From positions 2,108,001 through 2,172,000 of the forward strand of contig CAVXGU010000003.1 of assembly GCA_963761615.1 (NCBI GenBank): DNA of 64,000 bases, written 5' to 3'. Each line of letters begins with the position of its first letter. The stretch's first letter is position 1. Under the pieces are notes generated by a model. That model had not been told where the DNA came from. It did not search any database and saw only the letters and a list, made by a program, of their open reading frames with translations. Made by a program: the position numbers and the translations under genes. The DNA is from CAVXGU01 sp963761615. Its GTDB lineage: Bacteria; Acidobacteriota; Vicinamibacteria; Vicinamibacterales; CAVVIG01. Shown one piece after another: positions 28,889-37,966 of this stretch.

Positions 28889-29569
28889 CTACCCAGTCAT
28901 CAGCGGTTCGAACACCCAGAGCGCGAGCGTCATGAACACTACATCGTAGCAGACGAGGATGGCAATCCACATGACCGCCAGCGGCTCGGACGGCGGCGAC
29001 GCCATGAGGGCCTGGGTCCCGCTGACCCCGGCAATGAGGGCCGGAATCGTGATCGGGTACAGCAGGATGGGGAGCAGCACGTCGCGCGTCCGGACGTGCA
29101 CGAGCATGGCCGCGAAGAGCGTGCCGACCGCGCCGAAGCCGATCGCGCCCGAGACCAGGAGGCCGCCCAGCAGCAGCGGCCGGCCGAACAGGCTCCGCTC
29201 CTGAAAGAAGAGCCAGACGAGCGGCACGACCAGCGCCTCGACCGCCAGCAGGAGCAGCACGATGCCGAGCAGCTTGCCGGCGAACACGGCCGCCCGCGAC
29301 GCCGGCGCCAGCAGGATGCCTCGCAGCGTCTCGCTCTGGCGCTCGCGCTCAAAGGTGCGACCGAGCGCCAGCGTCCCGGCGAACGCCAGGGCGATCCACA
29401 GCACGCCCGCGGCGGCGCCCTCGATCGGCTGCCCGTCCCGCACGAACGCGAACATGAACACCACGACGACCGCCAGCGCGAAGAAGAGGGTCGTGGTGAC
29501 GATCTCCCAGCTCCGTGCCTCGATCGCCAGGTCCTTCTTCAGCACGAGCCAGGCGACGCGCATGAACAT
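28889..29569 (-). CDS. ccmB: Heme exporter membrane protein CcmB
   Basis: 226 residues with six helices. The CcmB pattern is clear: VLKKDLAIEARSWEI at the N-terminus, LGRTFERERQSETLRGIL, and LLLPILLYPITIPALIAGV. It is the permease partner of CcmA in the ABC-type complex needed to release heme-loaded CcmE. The start shares one base with the ccmA stop (ATGA overlap region), showing tight coupling. Confidence 0.92.
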   Translation of the reverse strand: MFMRVAWLVLKKDLAIEARSWEIVTTTLFFALAVVVVFMFAFVRDGQPIEGAAAGVLWIALAFAGTLALGRTFERERQSETLRGILLAPASRAAVFAGKLLGIVLLLLAVEALVVPLVWLFFQERSLFGRPLLLGGLLVSGAIGFGAVGTLFAAMLVHVRTRDVLLPILLYPITIPALIAGVSGTQALMASPPSEPLAVMWIAILVCYDVVFMTLALWVFEPLMTG

Positions 29570-30273
29570 CAGGCGCTCCCCACGATCGACCGGTACCGCG
29601 ACCGCAGGCCGGCGGCCGCCGCCTCGTCGCCCACGATCCGGCCGTCGCGGACCAGCACGACGCGCGTCACCAGGCCGTCGGCCAGATCGAGGTCGTGCGT
29701 GGCGACGAGCACCAGCGCGCCGGCGCGGGCCAGCGCCCGGATCCGGTCGTCGACAACGCGGACCGCCGTGTCGTCGAGACCGGTGAAGGGCTCGTCGAGC
29801 AGCACGAGCCGCGGGCCGTGCAGCAGCGCGCGCTCGAGCGCCAGGCGCTGGCGCATCCCGCGCGAGAAGCCGCTCACGGCGTCGTCCGCCCGCTCGGACA
29901 GCCCGGCCCGGTCCAGCGCCGCCCGCGGCACGCCAGGGTCGTCGAGGCCGTACAGCCGCGCGAAGAACGTCAGGTTCTGGCGGGCCGACAGCTCCGGATA
30001 GAGGTGCAGCTCGTGCCCGAGGAAGCCGATCCGCGCCCGCAGCGCGGCGCCGGCCTCCGTGGCGGTGTACGTCCCATAGCGCACCTCACCGGTGCCGGGC
30101 GTGAGCAGCGTCGACAGGATGGCGATGAGCGTGGACTTCCCCGCTCCGTTGGGGCCGAGGAGGCCGACGATCTCGCCGGCGCCGAAGGTGAGGTTGACCT
30201 TCGAGAGCGCGCGGCGCCGCCCGAAGTGGCGCGAGACGTCGGTGGCGCGGACCTGCTCGAAATCGATCGTCAC
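29569..30273 (-). CDS. ccmA: Heme exporter ATP-binding protein CcmA
   Basis: 234 residues. Walker A GPNGAGKST (40-48), Q-loop region FLGHELHLYPELSARQNL, signature SGFSRGMRQRLALERALL, Walker B LVLLDEPFTGLDD and H-loop VATHDLDLAD. ATP hydrolysis by CcmAB drives release of heme-loaded CcmE. The LYPELSAREN-like stretch is typical of CcmA rather than a generic ABC subunit. It overlaps the upstream unknown gene by 4 bp. Confidence 0.93.
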   Translation of the reverse strand: MTIDFEQVRATDVSRHFGRRRALSKVNLTFGAGEIVGLLGPNGAGKSTLIAILSTLLTPGTGEVRYGTYTATEAGAALRARIGFLGHELHLYPELSARQNLTFFARLYGLDDPGVPRAALDRAGLSERADDAVSGFSRGMRQRLALERALLHGPRLVLLDEPFTGLDDTAVRVVDDRIRALARAGALVLVATHDLDLADGLVTRVVLVRDGRIVGDEAAAAGLRSRYRSIVGSA

Positions 30274-31502
30274 GCAGCGAGCCCGGCGCGAGCCGGATCC
30301 GGGCCCGCATCGTCGTCGTCGAGGGCGCCGTAGACCTGCTCGAGCGCGCGCACCAACTCCTCGCGCCGCGCCGGATAGATCGCGGGATCGCCTTTGCCGA
30401 CACGATGGTCCCGATCCAGCCGCACGAGCTGACCCAGCAGTTTGTCCCGCTTGGCCAGCAGGCGCTTGCGCTCGGCGGCCCGCGCGGCCCGATCCGGCGA
30501 GGGCTGCCGGATGATCACGGCCACGCCGATGACGATGATGCTCAGCGCCAGCGCGAGCGCCGTGTCCCGCGGGACGGGGCTGTGGTGCGGCATGCCCGTC
30601 AGGGTGAGCGTGACCGGGGCGGCGGCGCCGAGGGGTGGGCCGACCGCCTGAATGTAGGTCTGGCCCGATTCGGTGATCTCCTGCCGGTTCGTCAGCTGTG
30701 GCGACGTCACGTTCGTCGATCCCAGCTTGTGGACGATCACGGCGACCTGGGCCATGGGCGCGGGGAACGCCTGGGTGAACTCCGTGCGTCCGGCGACCGC
30801 GGGCAGCTCCGCCCCGACCTGGATGATGCTCGAGCCCGGCGGGAACGGGCCGGTCACGCTCACGTGGTTCCCGAGCACCTGCGCGATCGGCGCGCTGCCC
30901 TCGAGCAGCGTGGCGGCGGTCGCGCCCTGCGGCAGATCGAAGGCGAACGGCGTCGGAGGATTCGCCGGCACGCTCCCGCCGTTCGTGACGTCCAGCAGGT
31001 AGTACACCCGGATCGACTCCTCGTCGGGCTCGATCACGATCCGGGACCGCTCGCCGATGGTGACGCCCGCGCTGGCGGCCGGCGCGGCGGGCGTCGCGGC
31101 GCCGCCTCCGCCCGGCTTCGAGGCGACGAGCATCAGGCGGATGCCGCCCTGGCCGGGGAACGGAAACTGCTGCGACTGGAGATCTTCGCCGTCCACGGTG
31201 GCGCTGAACGTCACCGGCGTGCCGGCCGCGACGCCGCTGAACTCCGCGCGCCCGTCTTTGTCCGTCGTCGCGGACCGCACCTCGGCGCCCGCGTGCAGCT
31301 CGACTTTCTGACCGACGACGTTGTTGTCGAAGCTGCCGCGGATCACGCGCACCGACACCGTGTTGTCCGGGAGGTCGGTGACCGGGCGTGGAATGCCCGA
31401 CATCTGCCTCGGGTCGGGCATCTGAAACTGCGCGAACGCGGCGCCGCCGCAGAACATCAGGGCCGCTGCCGCCGCGAGAATCCTTACAGCTTGTGTCCGC
31501 AT
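30270..31502 (-). CDS. Secreted/membrane-anchored carboxypeptidase-regulatory-like protein in ccm operon
   Basis: 410 residues. A signal peptide ends in GGAAFAQ. Residues about 45-125 resemble a carboxypeptidase-regulatory-like beta domain (VRVIRGSFDNNVVGQKVELH, DKDGRAEFSGV). A second beta domain follows, then one transmembrane helix (TALALALSIIVIGVAVII) and a charged cytoplasmic coiled tail ending in EELVRALEQVYGAL. Not a recognised Ccm component, yet overlapping starts and stops tie it to ccmA and to the zinc-ribbon gene. It may be an accessory holder of apocytochromes or an assembly scaffold; this is inference. Confidence 0.72.
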   Translation of the reverse strand: MRTQAVRILAAAAALMFCGGAAFAQFQMPDPRQMSGIPRPVTDLPDNTVSVRVIRGSFDNNVVGQKVELHAGAEVRSATTDKDGRAEFSGVAAGTPVTFSATVDGEDLQSQQFPFPGQGGIRLMLVASKPGGGGAATPAAPAASAGVTIGERSRIVIEPDEESIRVYYLLDVTNGGSVPANPPTPFAFDLPQGATAATLLEGSAPIAQVLGNHVSVTGPFPPGSSIIQVGAELPAVAGRTEFTQAFPAPMAQVAVIVHKLGSTNVTSPQLTNRQEITESGQTYIQAVGPPLGAAAPVTLTLTGMPHHSPVPRDTALALALSIIVIGVAVIIRQPSPDRAARAAERKRLLAKRDKLLGQLVRLDRDHRVGKGDPAIYPARREELVRALEQVYGALDDDDAGPDPARAGLAA

Positions 31503-32053
31503 GACTTGCAGAAGCGGGCGTCCGGATCGTTCTCGGTCGAGCACTCGGGACACGCCCGCGCTTCGCGCGCCGCCGGCGCGGCGGCCGGGCGAGGCTCGCC
31601 GAGGCGCCGCGTCACCTCCTGTTCGATCTGCTCCCGATAGCCCTGGCCGCTGTCGAGCTGCCGGATCAGCCCCGCGGCTCGTGCGCGCAGCCGCGTGCTC
31701 ATCTCGAGGAAGTCGCTCTCCGAGACCTTGCCCATCGCCCGATCGAACTCGAGATCCTTGATGGCCCGGAGCGTCAGGAACTTCTCGCGCTCGAGGGCGG
31801 CCCGCGTCCGCCCCCCGATCATCACCGTGAGGTCCTCGTGCCCCGCGAAGAGGGGCCGCAGCGCCCGCAGCGTCGCCAGGCCGGCGAGTCCCACCGTGAA
31901 CATCAGGACCGTCAGCAGGACGACGGCGAGCAGGCCGCGGTCGCGGGCGACGAACACCACGGCCGTGGCGCACCCGAGCGCTGCGAGCACGAAGAACTGC
32001 CAGGGCTGGAGCGAGTCAGTCGAGGTTCCGGAGCTCATCGTCGAGGCGTTCAT
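31484..32053 (-). CDS. Membrane protein with C-terminal zinc ribbon, ccm operon
   Basis: 189 residues from ATG 32053 (ATG 32038 also possible). Two adjacent hydrophobic helices (FFVLAALGCATAVVFVA; LLAVVLLTVLMFTVGLAGL) precede a helical region (LRAIKDLEFDRAMGKVSESDF), and the protein ends in a zinc ribbon CPECS-x13-CKSCGHKL. The conserved LRAIKDLEFD...G..SE.D pattern occurs in c-type cytochrome biogenesis-linked proteins. It overlaps the end of the ccmF-ccmH gene and the start of the next gene. Function unknown; the ribbon faces the cytoplasm if the helices form a hairpin. Confidence 0.75.
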   Translation of the reverse strand: MNASTMSSGTSTDSLQPWQFFVLAALGCATAVVFVARDRGLLAVVLLTVLMFTVGLAGLATLRALRPLFAGHEDLTVMIGGRTRAALEREKFLTLRAIKDLEFDRAMGKVSESDFLEMSTRLRARAAGLIRQLDSGQGYREQIEQEVTRRLGEPRPAAAPAAREARACPECSTENDPDARFCKSCGHKL

Positions 32054-34533
32054 CCATGGCCGGCGAGGGCGCGGGCGCCGGGTCCTCGCTCCCGAGAGGA
32101 TGCCGCGACCACCGGACGGCCACGAAGCCAATCGCGGCGGCGCCGGTCAGGCCGGCCAGGTACGGGAAGAGCCAGGCCAGGCGCGAGAAGCCCTTGTCGA
32201 TCGGTGCCCCCAGCATCTTCTCGTCGCCGTAGTGATTGACGAACCAGGCAATGATCTCGTCGTGGGTCTTGCCCTGGTCGATGAGCGAGGCGAGCTGGCC
32301 GCGCATCTCGTGCGAGACGACGCACGGATCCTTGCGGCACTCGCTGATCGCGATGTACCCGCAGCCGCAGGTACAGCGTATCTCGTGCTGCATCTGCTTC
32401 TCGAACTCCGTCCGCGGATAGTACGAGGTCTGGACGTCCACGCCCTCCGGGGCGACGCCCATCCCGGTCCCGGACAAGGCCTGCGCCGACGGCCGCGCGC
32501 CGCCCAGGACCAGGGCGAGAAGGATCACGCCGGCCGTCGTCGCGACGTCCGCCGGCAGGCGGGCCACGGCGAACGCATACGCGCGCTCGGGCATCAGCGC
32601 GATGCCGGTGCCGATCGCGAGCACGCCGAAGCCCATCCAGATCCAGTCGACCAGCGGGTTGATCACGATCTCGAGCGGCGCGACCTGCGTCGAGACGGTC
32701 CGCGGATCGTTCGACGGCATGACGATGTAGAGGTCCTCGGCGAACGAGCGGCGGATGGCCACCTCGGTGGTCGGCTCCTGCTCGTGGCCGCGGAACGCCC
32801 AGCGCGCCGGGTAGAGCGTGTCGATCTGCTTGTGGTTCCCGTCGAACACGCTGATGTACGCCGTCACCATCTGCTTCTGGCCGTCGTCGCTCACCTTGAT
32901 GCCGTCGTTGCGCATCGTGTAGTGGCCGACGGTGACTTCCTGGCCCGGCGCGAGGGCGAGTTGCTTGTCGATCTTGTAGGCGCTCCCCGCGAAGCCGAGG
33001 AACATCAGCACGATGCCGACGTGGACGATGTAGCCGCCGTAGCGGCGCTTGTTGCGGCCCACCAGGCCGACGACGGCAGTGAAGAAGTCGGTCCCGCTGT
33101 TGCGGCGCCGCACGTTCGCGCCGCGCCAGTATTCCTGGACGACGGTCGCCACGACGAACGCGGACAGGGCGAAGCAGAGGCCGGCCGACCACACGCGTAC
33201 ACCCAGTACGGCGAGCACGACCGCGGTCACGGCCGCGGCCGCCGACGGCCACAGGAATTGATCGCTGAGGTTCCGGATGGTCGACTTCCGCCACGGCAGC
33301 AGCGGACCGACGCCGGTCAGGAACAGCAGGATCAGGCCGATGGGCGCCATCCATCTCGTGAAGAACGGGGCTGCCACCGTCAACCGGGTGCCCGTGACCG
33401 CCTCGCTCAGCGTCGGGAACATCGTCGCGAAGAGGACGAAGAACGCCGAGAACAGCAGGATCCAGTTGTTCACCAGGAACGCCGCCTCGCGCGACAGCCA
33501 GGAATCGAGCTCGTTCCTGGCGCGCAGGAGCGGCAGCCGGTAGATCACCAGTCCGAAGCTGAAGATGAGAATGGCGACCATGAACGCGGTGAAGAGGCGC
33601 GTGAGAATGGGGTCGTCGCCGAAGGCGTGCACCGACTGCACCACCCCGGAGCGGGTCATGAAGGTCGCGAAGATCGTCAGGAAGAAGCTGACGATCACGA
33701 GCGTCACGTTCCAGACGCGCAGCATGCTCCGCCGTTCCTGCACCATGACCGAGTGCAGGAACGCGGTGGCCGTGAGCCAGGGCAGCAGCCCCGCGTTCTC
33801 GACCGGGTCCCAGCCCCAGTAGCCGCCCCAGCCGAGCTCCTCGTACGCCCAGATCATCCCGAGCGTCAGGCCGAGGGTCAGGAACAGCCAGCTGACCATC
33901 GTCCAGCGGCGGACGGCGCGCAGCCAGGAGTCGTCGAGGTGTCCGGTGACCAGCGCGGCGATGCAGAACGCGAACGGGATCGTCATGCCCACGAACCCCG
34001 TGTAGAGCGAGGGCGGGTGGATCGCCATCCAGTAGTTCTGCAGGAGCGGGTTGAGGCCGTCGCCGTCGAGGGGCGCCGCCGTCACGAACGTGCCGAACGG
34101 GTTCTTGTGCGCCACCATCAGGTAGAGGAAGAACATCTCGACCGTGGCGATGGTGGCGACAACGTAGGGAATGAGCTCGCGATGGCGTTCGCGGTTCACG
34201 AAGACCGCGCAGCTGCCGAAGACCGACAGCAGGAACACCCAGAACATGATCGAGCCGTCGAGCCCGCCCCAGTACAGACGTGATCTTGTAGAAGAGCGGC
34301 TGGACCGTGTCCGAGTAGTGCGCGACGTACTTGATCGAGAAGTCGTTGGTGAGGAAGGCGTTGATCATGACGGCGGACGCCACCGTCATCAGCGCAGCGA
34401 CCAGGTAGAACGCCCCGACGCCGCTTTCCACGAGCGATCGGGAGCGCCGGCGCGCCCCCACTACCGAAATGACCGCGGCATAGCTGCAGACGACGAACGC
34501 GGCCAGGAGCAGGAACGTGCCGAGCGAGGCCAT
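32016..34533 (-). CDS. ccmF: CcmF-CcmH fusion, cytochrome c heme lyase (one frame break)
   Basis: 838 residues after removing one base. CcmF transfers heme from CcmE to apocytochrome c; CcmH helps keep the CXXCH cysteines reduced. The CcmF part (about 1-680) has the tryptophan-rich WGGYWGWDPVENAGLLPWL and the heme-ligand His regions. A CcmH-like part (about 700-838) has IRCTCGCGYIAISEC, ASLIDQGKTHDEIIAWFVNHYGD and a C-terminal anchor. The canonical LRCxxC is replaced by CTCGC. The frame breaks at 34271-34278 (TCTGTACTGG); deleting one base gives KITSYWGGLDGS. Downstream of the break 743 codons are open. Confidence 0.85.
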
Positions 34534-34537
34534 CGGG

Positions 34538-34951
34538 TTAGCTCACCTTGTCGGACGGCGTGTACTTCGAAGGGCACTTCGCCATGATGCCGTCGGCGCG
34601 GAAGCTGCCGTCCGGCTCCAGCCGTCCCTGGAGCACGACTTCAGACACCTGGCCGGGCGTATCCTTGAACGTGTCCGGCACGATTCCGGTGTACGACGCG
34701 TCGATTTCCTTCCCGTTGTTCTGGACCTTGAACTTGTAGTCGAGCGTGCTGGGCCGAACCATGATCGAGTTCGGCACGACGAAGCCGTGCAGCTGCAGGC
34801 GCTTGCCTTGCCACGCCTGTTCGTTCGCAACGACCTCGTCGACGTGCTTGTAGTACTCCGTGCCCTGACGCATGGTCGCCCACAACAGGCCGCCAAAAGC
34901 CAGGCCGAGAACCAGGGTCGTGATGCCGATTTTGATATATCGATGTCTCAT
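34538..34951 (-). CDS. ccmE: Heme chaperone CcmE, CxxxY variant
   Basis: 137 residues: an N-terminal anchor (IGITTLVLGLAFGGLLWA), then an OB-fold domain (RLQLHGFVVPNSIMV, DYKFKVQNNGKEIDASYTGIVPDTF, VVLQGRLEPDGSF). The heme-binding tail reads KCPSKY, with Cys126 and Tyr130 where the classical protein has HxxxY. Cys-type CcmE proteins are known from archaea and Desulfovibrio. It is the first ccm gene, 4 bp upstream of ccmF, and overlaps the maf stop region by 4 bp upstream. Confidence 0.88.
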   Translation of the reverse strand: MRHRYIKIGITTLVLGLAFGGLLWATMRQGTEYYKHVDEVVANEQAWQGKRLQLHGFVVPNSIMVRPSTLDYKFKVQNNGKEIDASYTGIVPDTFKDTPGQVSEVVLQGRLEPDGSFRADGIMAKCPSKYTPSDKVS

Positions 34952-35556
34952 AAGGACTTCCGAGGGAAGGGCACGCTCAAGAATAGACCCGACTCCCCCC
35001 CTGATGCAAGGGCGCTCAACAGCTCCGTGACCGCCGAGATCGGCAGACCCACCACATTCGAGTACGAGCCGTCGATTCGGGGGATGAAGCGCGACGCCAA
35101 TCCTTGAATCGCGTAAGCGCCCGCCTTGTCCAGACCCTCGCCGCTCGCGGCGTACCAGGCGATGTCTGCGGTTGTCATCGGTCCGAACCAGACCGCCGTC
35201 GTCTCGACCCGCCCCGCCTCGTGGCCCGGCCGCCGCACGCTCACGCCCGTCATCACCTCGTGCCGGCGTCCCGCCAGCCGTCCGATCATCGAGGCCGCCT
35301 CCGCCCGATCGCGCGGCTTGCCGAGAATCAGCCCGTCGAGCACGACGGCGGTGTCCGCGCCGAGCACGACGGCGTCCGGCGCCTCGACGCGCACGGCGGC
35401 CGACTTCTCCGCCGCCAGCCGCCGGACGTAGTCGCGGGGCGGCTCGCCGGCTCGCGGCGTCTCGTCGACATCGGCCGGGCGCACGTCGAAGACGAAGCCC
35501 GCCGCGCGCAGCAGTTCCGCGCGGCGCGGCGAGGCGGACGCCAGGATGAGGCGCAT
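34948..35556 (-). CDS. maf: Maf-family nucleoside triphosphate pyrophosphatase
   Basis: 202 residues from ATG 35556. Family motifs are LILASASPRRAELLRAAG, the catalytic GADTAVVLDG and DKAGAYAIQGLASRFI, characteristic of house-cleaning dTTP/UTP pyrophosphatases that remove modified nucleotides. A TATTAT -10 ends 7 nt before the start. The 3' end overlaps ccmE by 4 bp, so transcription probably continues into the ccm operon. The longer open frame upstream is antisense to thiolase and is not coding. Confidence 0.9.
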   Translation of the reverse strand: MRLILASASPRRAELLRAAGFVFDVRPADVDETPRAGEPPRDYVRRLAAEKSAAVRVEAPDAVVLGADTAVVLDGLILGKPRDRAEAASMIGRLAGRRHEVMTGVSVRRPGHEAGRVETTAVWFGPMTTADIAWYAASGEGLDKAGAYAIQGLASRFIPRIDGSYSNVVGLPISAVTELLSALASGGESGLFLSVPFPRKSL

Positions 35557-35574
35557 CGGCGCGATAATAGCCCG
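35557..35574. promoter_or_regulatory. 18-bp divergent promoter spacer
   Basis: Only 18 bp separate the start codons of maf (minus) and the DUF721 gene (plus). GATAAT (35563-35568) ends 6 nt before the plus ATG, and on the other strand TATTAT (35564-35569) ends 7 nt before the minus ATG. The two -10 elements overlap almost completely, so both messages would be leaderless and the two promoters mutually exclusive. Confidence 0.5.
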
Positions 35575-35886
35575 ATGCGACGAATCGCCGACGCCGTGCC
35601 GGGTGCGGTGGCCGAGCTGTTGCGGCGGGCGCCGCTCTCGCCCGGCAAGGTCGCCTTCGCCTGGCGCACCGCCGTCGGCGCCCAGCTCCAGCGCGTGACC
35701 TCGGTCGGCCTGAACGGCCACGTCCTCATCGTCGCTGCCGGGACCCGCCAGTGGGCGCGCGAGCTCCACCGCTCGTCGCCCGTGATCCTGCGCCGGCTCG
35801 CGACCCTGCTCGGCGAGGGCGTGGTGACCAGCCTGGACATCAGAGTGACGGCCGGACACGGGGGGGCGGCCGCGGGGCGCCGCTGA
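35575..35886 (+). CDS. DUF721 / DciA-like protein
   Basis: 103 residues with the DUF721 core: LLRRAPLSPGKVAFAWRTAVGAQLQRVTSV and HVLIVAAGTRQWARELHRSSPVILRRLATLLGEG. The family includes DciA, the loader of the DnaB helicase in bacteria lacking DnaC; a shared KH-like fold is reported for it. The match is to the domain, and the short length fits DUF721 proteins. It diverges from maf and lies 34 bp before the thiolase gene. Confidence 0.75.
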   Translation: MRRIADAVPGAVAELLRRAPLSPGKVAFAWRTAVGAQLQRVTSVGLNGHVLIVAAGTRQWARELHRSSPVILRRLATLLGEGVVTSLDIRVTAGHGGAAAGRR

Positions 35887-35920
35887 TCCCTTCACCCCCA
35901 TCCACCATCCACGAGCTCCC

Positions 35921-37102
35921 ATGCCTGCATCAGTCATCGTCAGCGCCGTCCGCACGCCGACCGGCAAGTTCCTCGGCGCCCTCAACAGCTTCCCGGCGCC
36001 CGGGCTCGGCGCGCTGGTCGTCCGCGAGGCCGTCCGGCGCGCCGGCGTCGATCCGGACGCCGTCGAGGAATGCATCATGGGCAACGTCCTCACCGCCGGC
36101 GAAGGCCAGAACCCCGCGCGACAGGCCGCCCTGCGTGGCGGGCTCCCGAACACGGTCGCGGCGCTCACGATCAACAAGGTCTGCGGGTCGGGCCTGAAGG
36201 CGGTCATGCTGGCCGACCAGGCCATCCGCGCCGGCGACGAGACCCTCGTCGTCGCCGGCGGGATGGAGTCGATGAGCAACACGCCCTACCTGCTGGCCGG
36301 CGCGCGCGAGGGTCTGCGCATGGGCAACCGCGAGATCGTGGACTCGATGATCGCCGACGGCCTCTGGTGCGCCTTCGAGCAGTGCCACATGGGCGGCGAG
36401 GGCGAAGTGGTGGCCGAGCGATACGGCGTCTCGCGCGACGCGCAGGACGCCTTCGCGGTCGAGAGCCACCGTCGCGCCGCCGCCGCCACCGACGCCGGAT
36501 TCTTCGACGAGGAGATCCTGCCGGTCGACGTGCCGCAGCGGACCGGGCCGCCGGTGCGCGTGACCCACGACGAGCCGATTCGCCGCGACACCACCCTCGA
36601 GAAGCTGCGCAGCCTCAAGCCCGCCTTCAAGCCGGGCGGCACCGTGACGGCGGGCAACGCGCCCGGGGTCAACGACGGCGCCTCCGCGCTGGTCGTCATG
36701 TCGGAGGCGCGCGCGCGCGCCCTGGGCATCGCGCCGATGGCGCGCATCGTCGCGCAGGCGACCAGCGGCCTGGAGCCGAAGCTGCTGCTCATGACGCCGG
36801 TCGAATCGGTCCGCAAGGTGCTGAAGAAGGCGGGATGGACGCTCGCCGATGTCGATCTGGTCGAGCTGAACGAGGCCTTCGCGGTGCAGGCCGTCGCGGT
36901 GATCCGCGAGCTCGGCCTCGACCCGGAGAAGGTGAACGTGCACGGCGGTGCCGTGGCGCTCGGCCACGCGATCGGCTCGAGCGGGAGCCGGGTGCTGACG
37001 ACACTCCTCTACGCCATGCGCCGCCGAGGCGCGGCGCGCGGCATCGCCACGCTCTGCCTGGGGGGCGGCAACGGCGTGGCGCTGGCGGTGGAGACCATCT
37101 AG
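35921..37102 (+). CDS. Acetyl-CoA C-acetyltransferase (thiolase)
   Basis: 393 residues, full length. The nucleophile is Cys88 (NKVCGSGLKAV), the activating His lies in GGAVALGHAIGSSGSR, and the second Cys is in TLCLGGGNGVAL. It condenses two acetyl-CoA to acetoacetyl-CoA or runs in the degradative direction. A 3-hydroxybutyryl-CoA dehydrogenase follows 12 bp later, so this is a short beta-oxidation, butyryl-CoA or PHB-type unit. Confidence 0.93.
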   Translation: MPASVIVSAVRTPTGKFLGALNSFPAPGLGALVVREAVRRAGVDPDAVEECIMGNVLTAGEGQNPARQAALRGGLPNTVAALTINKVCGSGLKAVMLADQAIRAGDETLVVAGGMESMSNTPYLLAGAREGLRMGNREIVDSMIADGLWCAFEQCHMGGEGEVVAERYGVSRDAQDAFAVESHRRAAAATDAGFFDEEILPVDVPQRTGPPVRVTHDEPIRRDTTLEKLRSLKPAFKPGGTVTAGNAPGVNDGASALVVMSEARARALGIAPMARIVAQATSGLEPKLLLMTPVESVRKVLKKAGWTLADVDLVELNEAFAVQAVAVIRELGLDPEKVNVHGGAVALGHAIGSSGSRVLTTLLYAMRRRGAARGIATLCLGGGNGVALAVETI

Positions 37103-37114
37103 AATCGGGCGACG

Positions 37115-37966
37115 ATGGAGATGATTCGAACCGTCGGCGTCATCGGCGCCGGGACGATGGGCAACGGGATCGCGCAGGTGTTCGCGACCGCCGGGTGCGC
37201 CGTGCACCTCGTCGACGTCTCGCAGACGGCGCTGGATCGCGCCCTCCAGTCGATCGACACGAGCCTCGGCCGGCTCGCGGCGAAGGGGCGGATCGCCGCC
37301 GCCGAGCGCGACGCGGCGCTCGCACGCCTCACGATGACGACGACGATCGACGAGATCGGGGCCGTGGACTACGTCGTCGAGGCGATCGTCGAGGATGCCG
37401 CCGCCAAGCGGGCCCTGTTCTCGACCCTGGACGCCATGCTGCCGGCGCACGCCGTGCTCGCGTCGAACACCTCGTCGATCTCGATCACGGTGATCGCGTC
37501 GGCGACGCGGCGCCCGGATCGTGTGCTCGGCATGCATTTCATGAATCCCGTGCCGGTGATGAAGCTGGTGGAGCTGGTGCGCGGCCAGGCGACGTCGGAC
37601 GCGACGATGCAGGTGGCCGGCGCGCTGTGCGGGCGGCTCGGCAAGACCGCGGTCGAGGCCGCCGACTATCCGGGATTCATCGCCAATCGCGTCCTGATGC
37701 CGATGATCAACGAGGCGATGTTCGCCGTGATGGAGGGCGCCGGCAGTCCCGAAGCGATCGACACCGTGATGACGCTCGGGATGAACCACCCGATGGGGCC
37801 GCTAGCCCTCGCCGACTTCATCGGCCTCGACGTATGCCTGGCGATTCTCGACGTCCTGCACACCGGCTTCGGCGACCCGAAGTACCGGGCGTGCCCGCTG
37901 CTGCGCCGCATGGTCGCCGCGGGCCGGCTCGGGCGCAAGTCCGGCCAGGGCTTTTTCCCGTACTAG
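37115..37966 (+). CDS. hbd: 3-hydroxybutyryl-CoA dehydrogenase
   Basis: 283 residues, matching the bacterial one-domain-pair form (about 282). The NAD motif is GAGTMGNGIAQ (11-21). The catalytic dyad is His141 (MHFMNPVPVMKLVE) with its glutamate partner, and substrate Ser is in SNTSSISIT. It reduces acetoacetyl-CoA to 3-hydroxybutyryl-CoA or the reverse. The 3' end is overlapped for 165 bp by the antisense DUF457 gene. Confidence 0.93.
   Translation: MEMIRTVGVIGAGTMGNGIAQVFATAGCAVHLVDVSQTALDRALQSIDTSLGRLAAKGRIAAAERDAALARLTMTTTIDEIGAVDYVVEAIVEDAAAKRALFSTLDAMLPAHAVLASNTSSISITVIASATRRPDRVLGMHFMNPVPVMKLVELVRGQATSDATMQVAGALCGRLGKTAVEAADYPGFIANRVLMPMINEAMFAVMEGAGSPEAIDTVMTLGMNHPMGPLALADFIGLDVCLAILDVLHTGFGDPKYRACPLLRRMVAAGRLGRKSGQGFFPY

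Noticed and set aside
31695..34283. An 862-codon frame antisense to the ccm genes
   Set aside because: No domain match and mirrors ccmF codon bias; ccmF motifs are unambiguous on the other strand.
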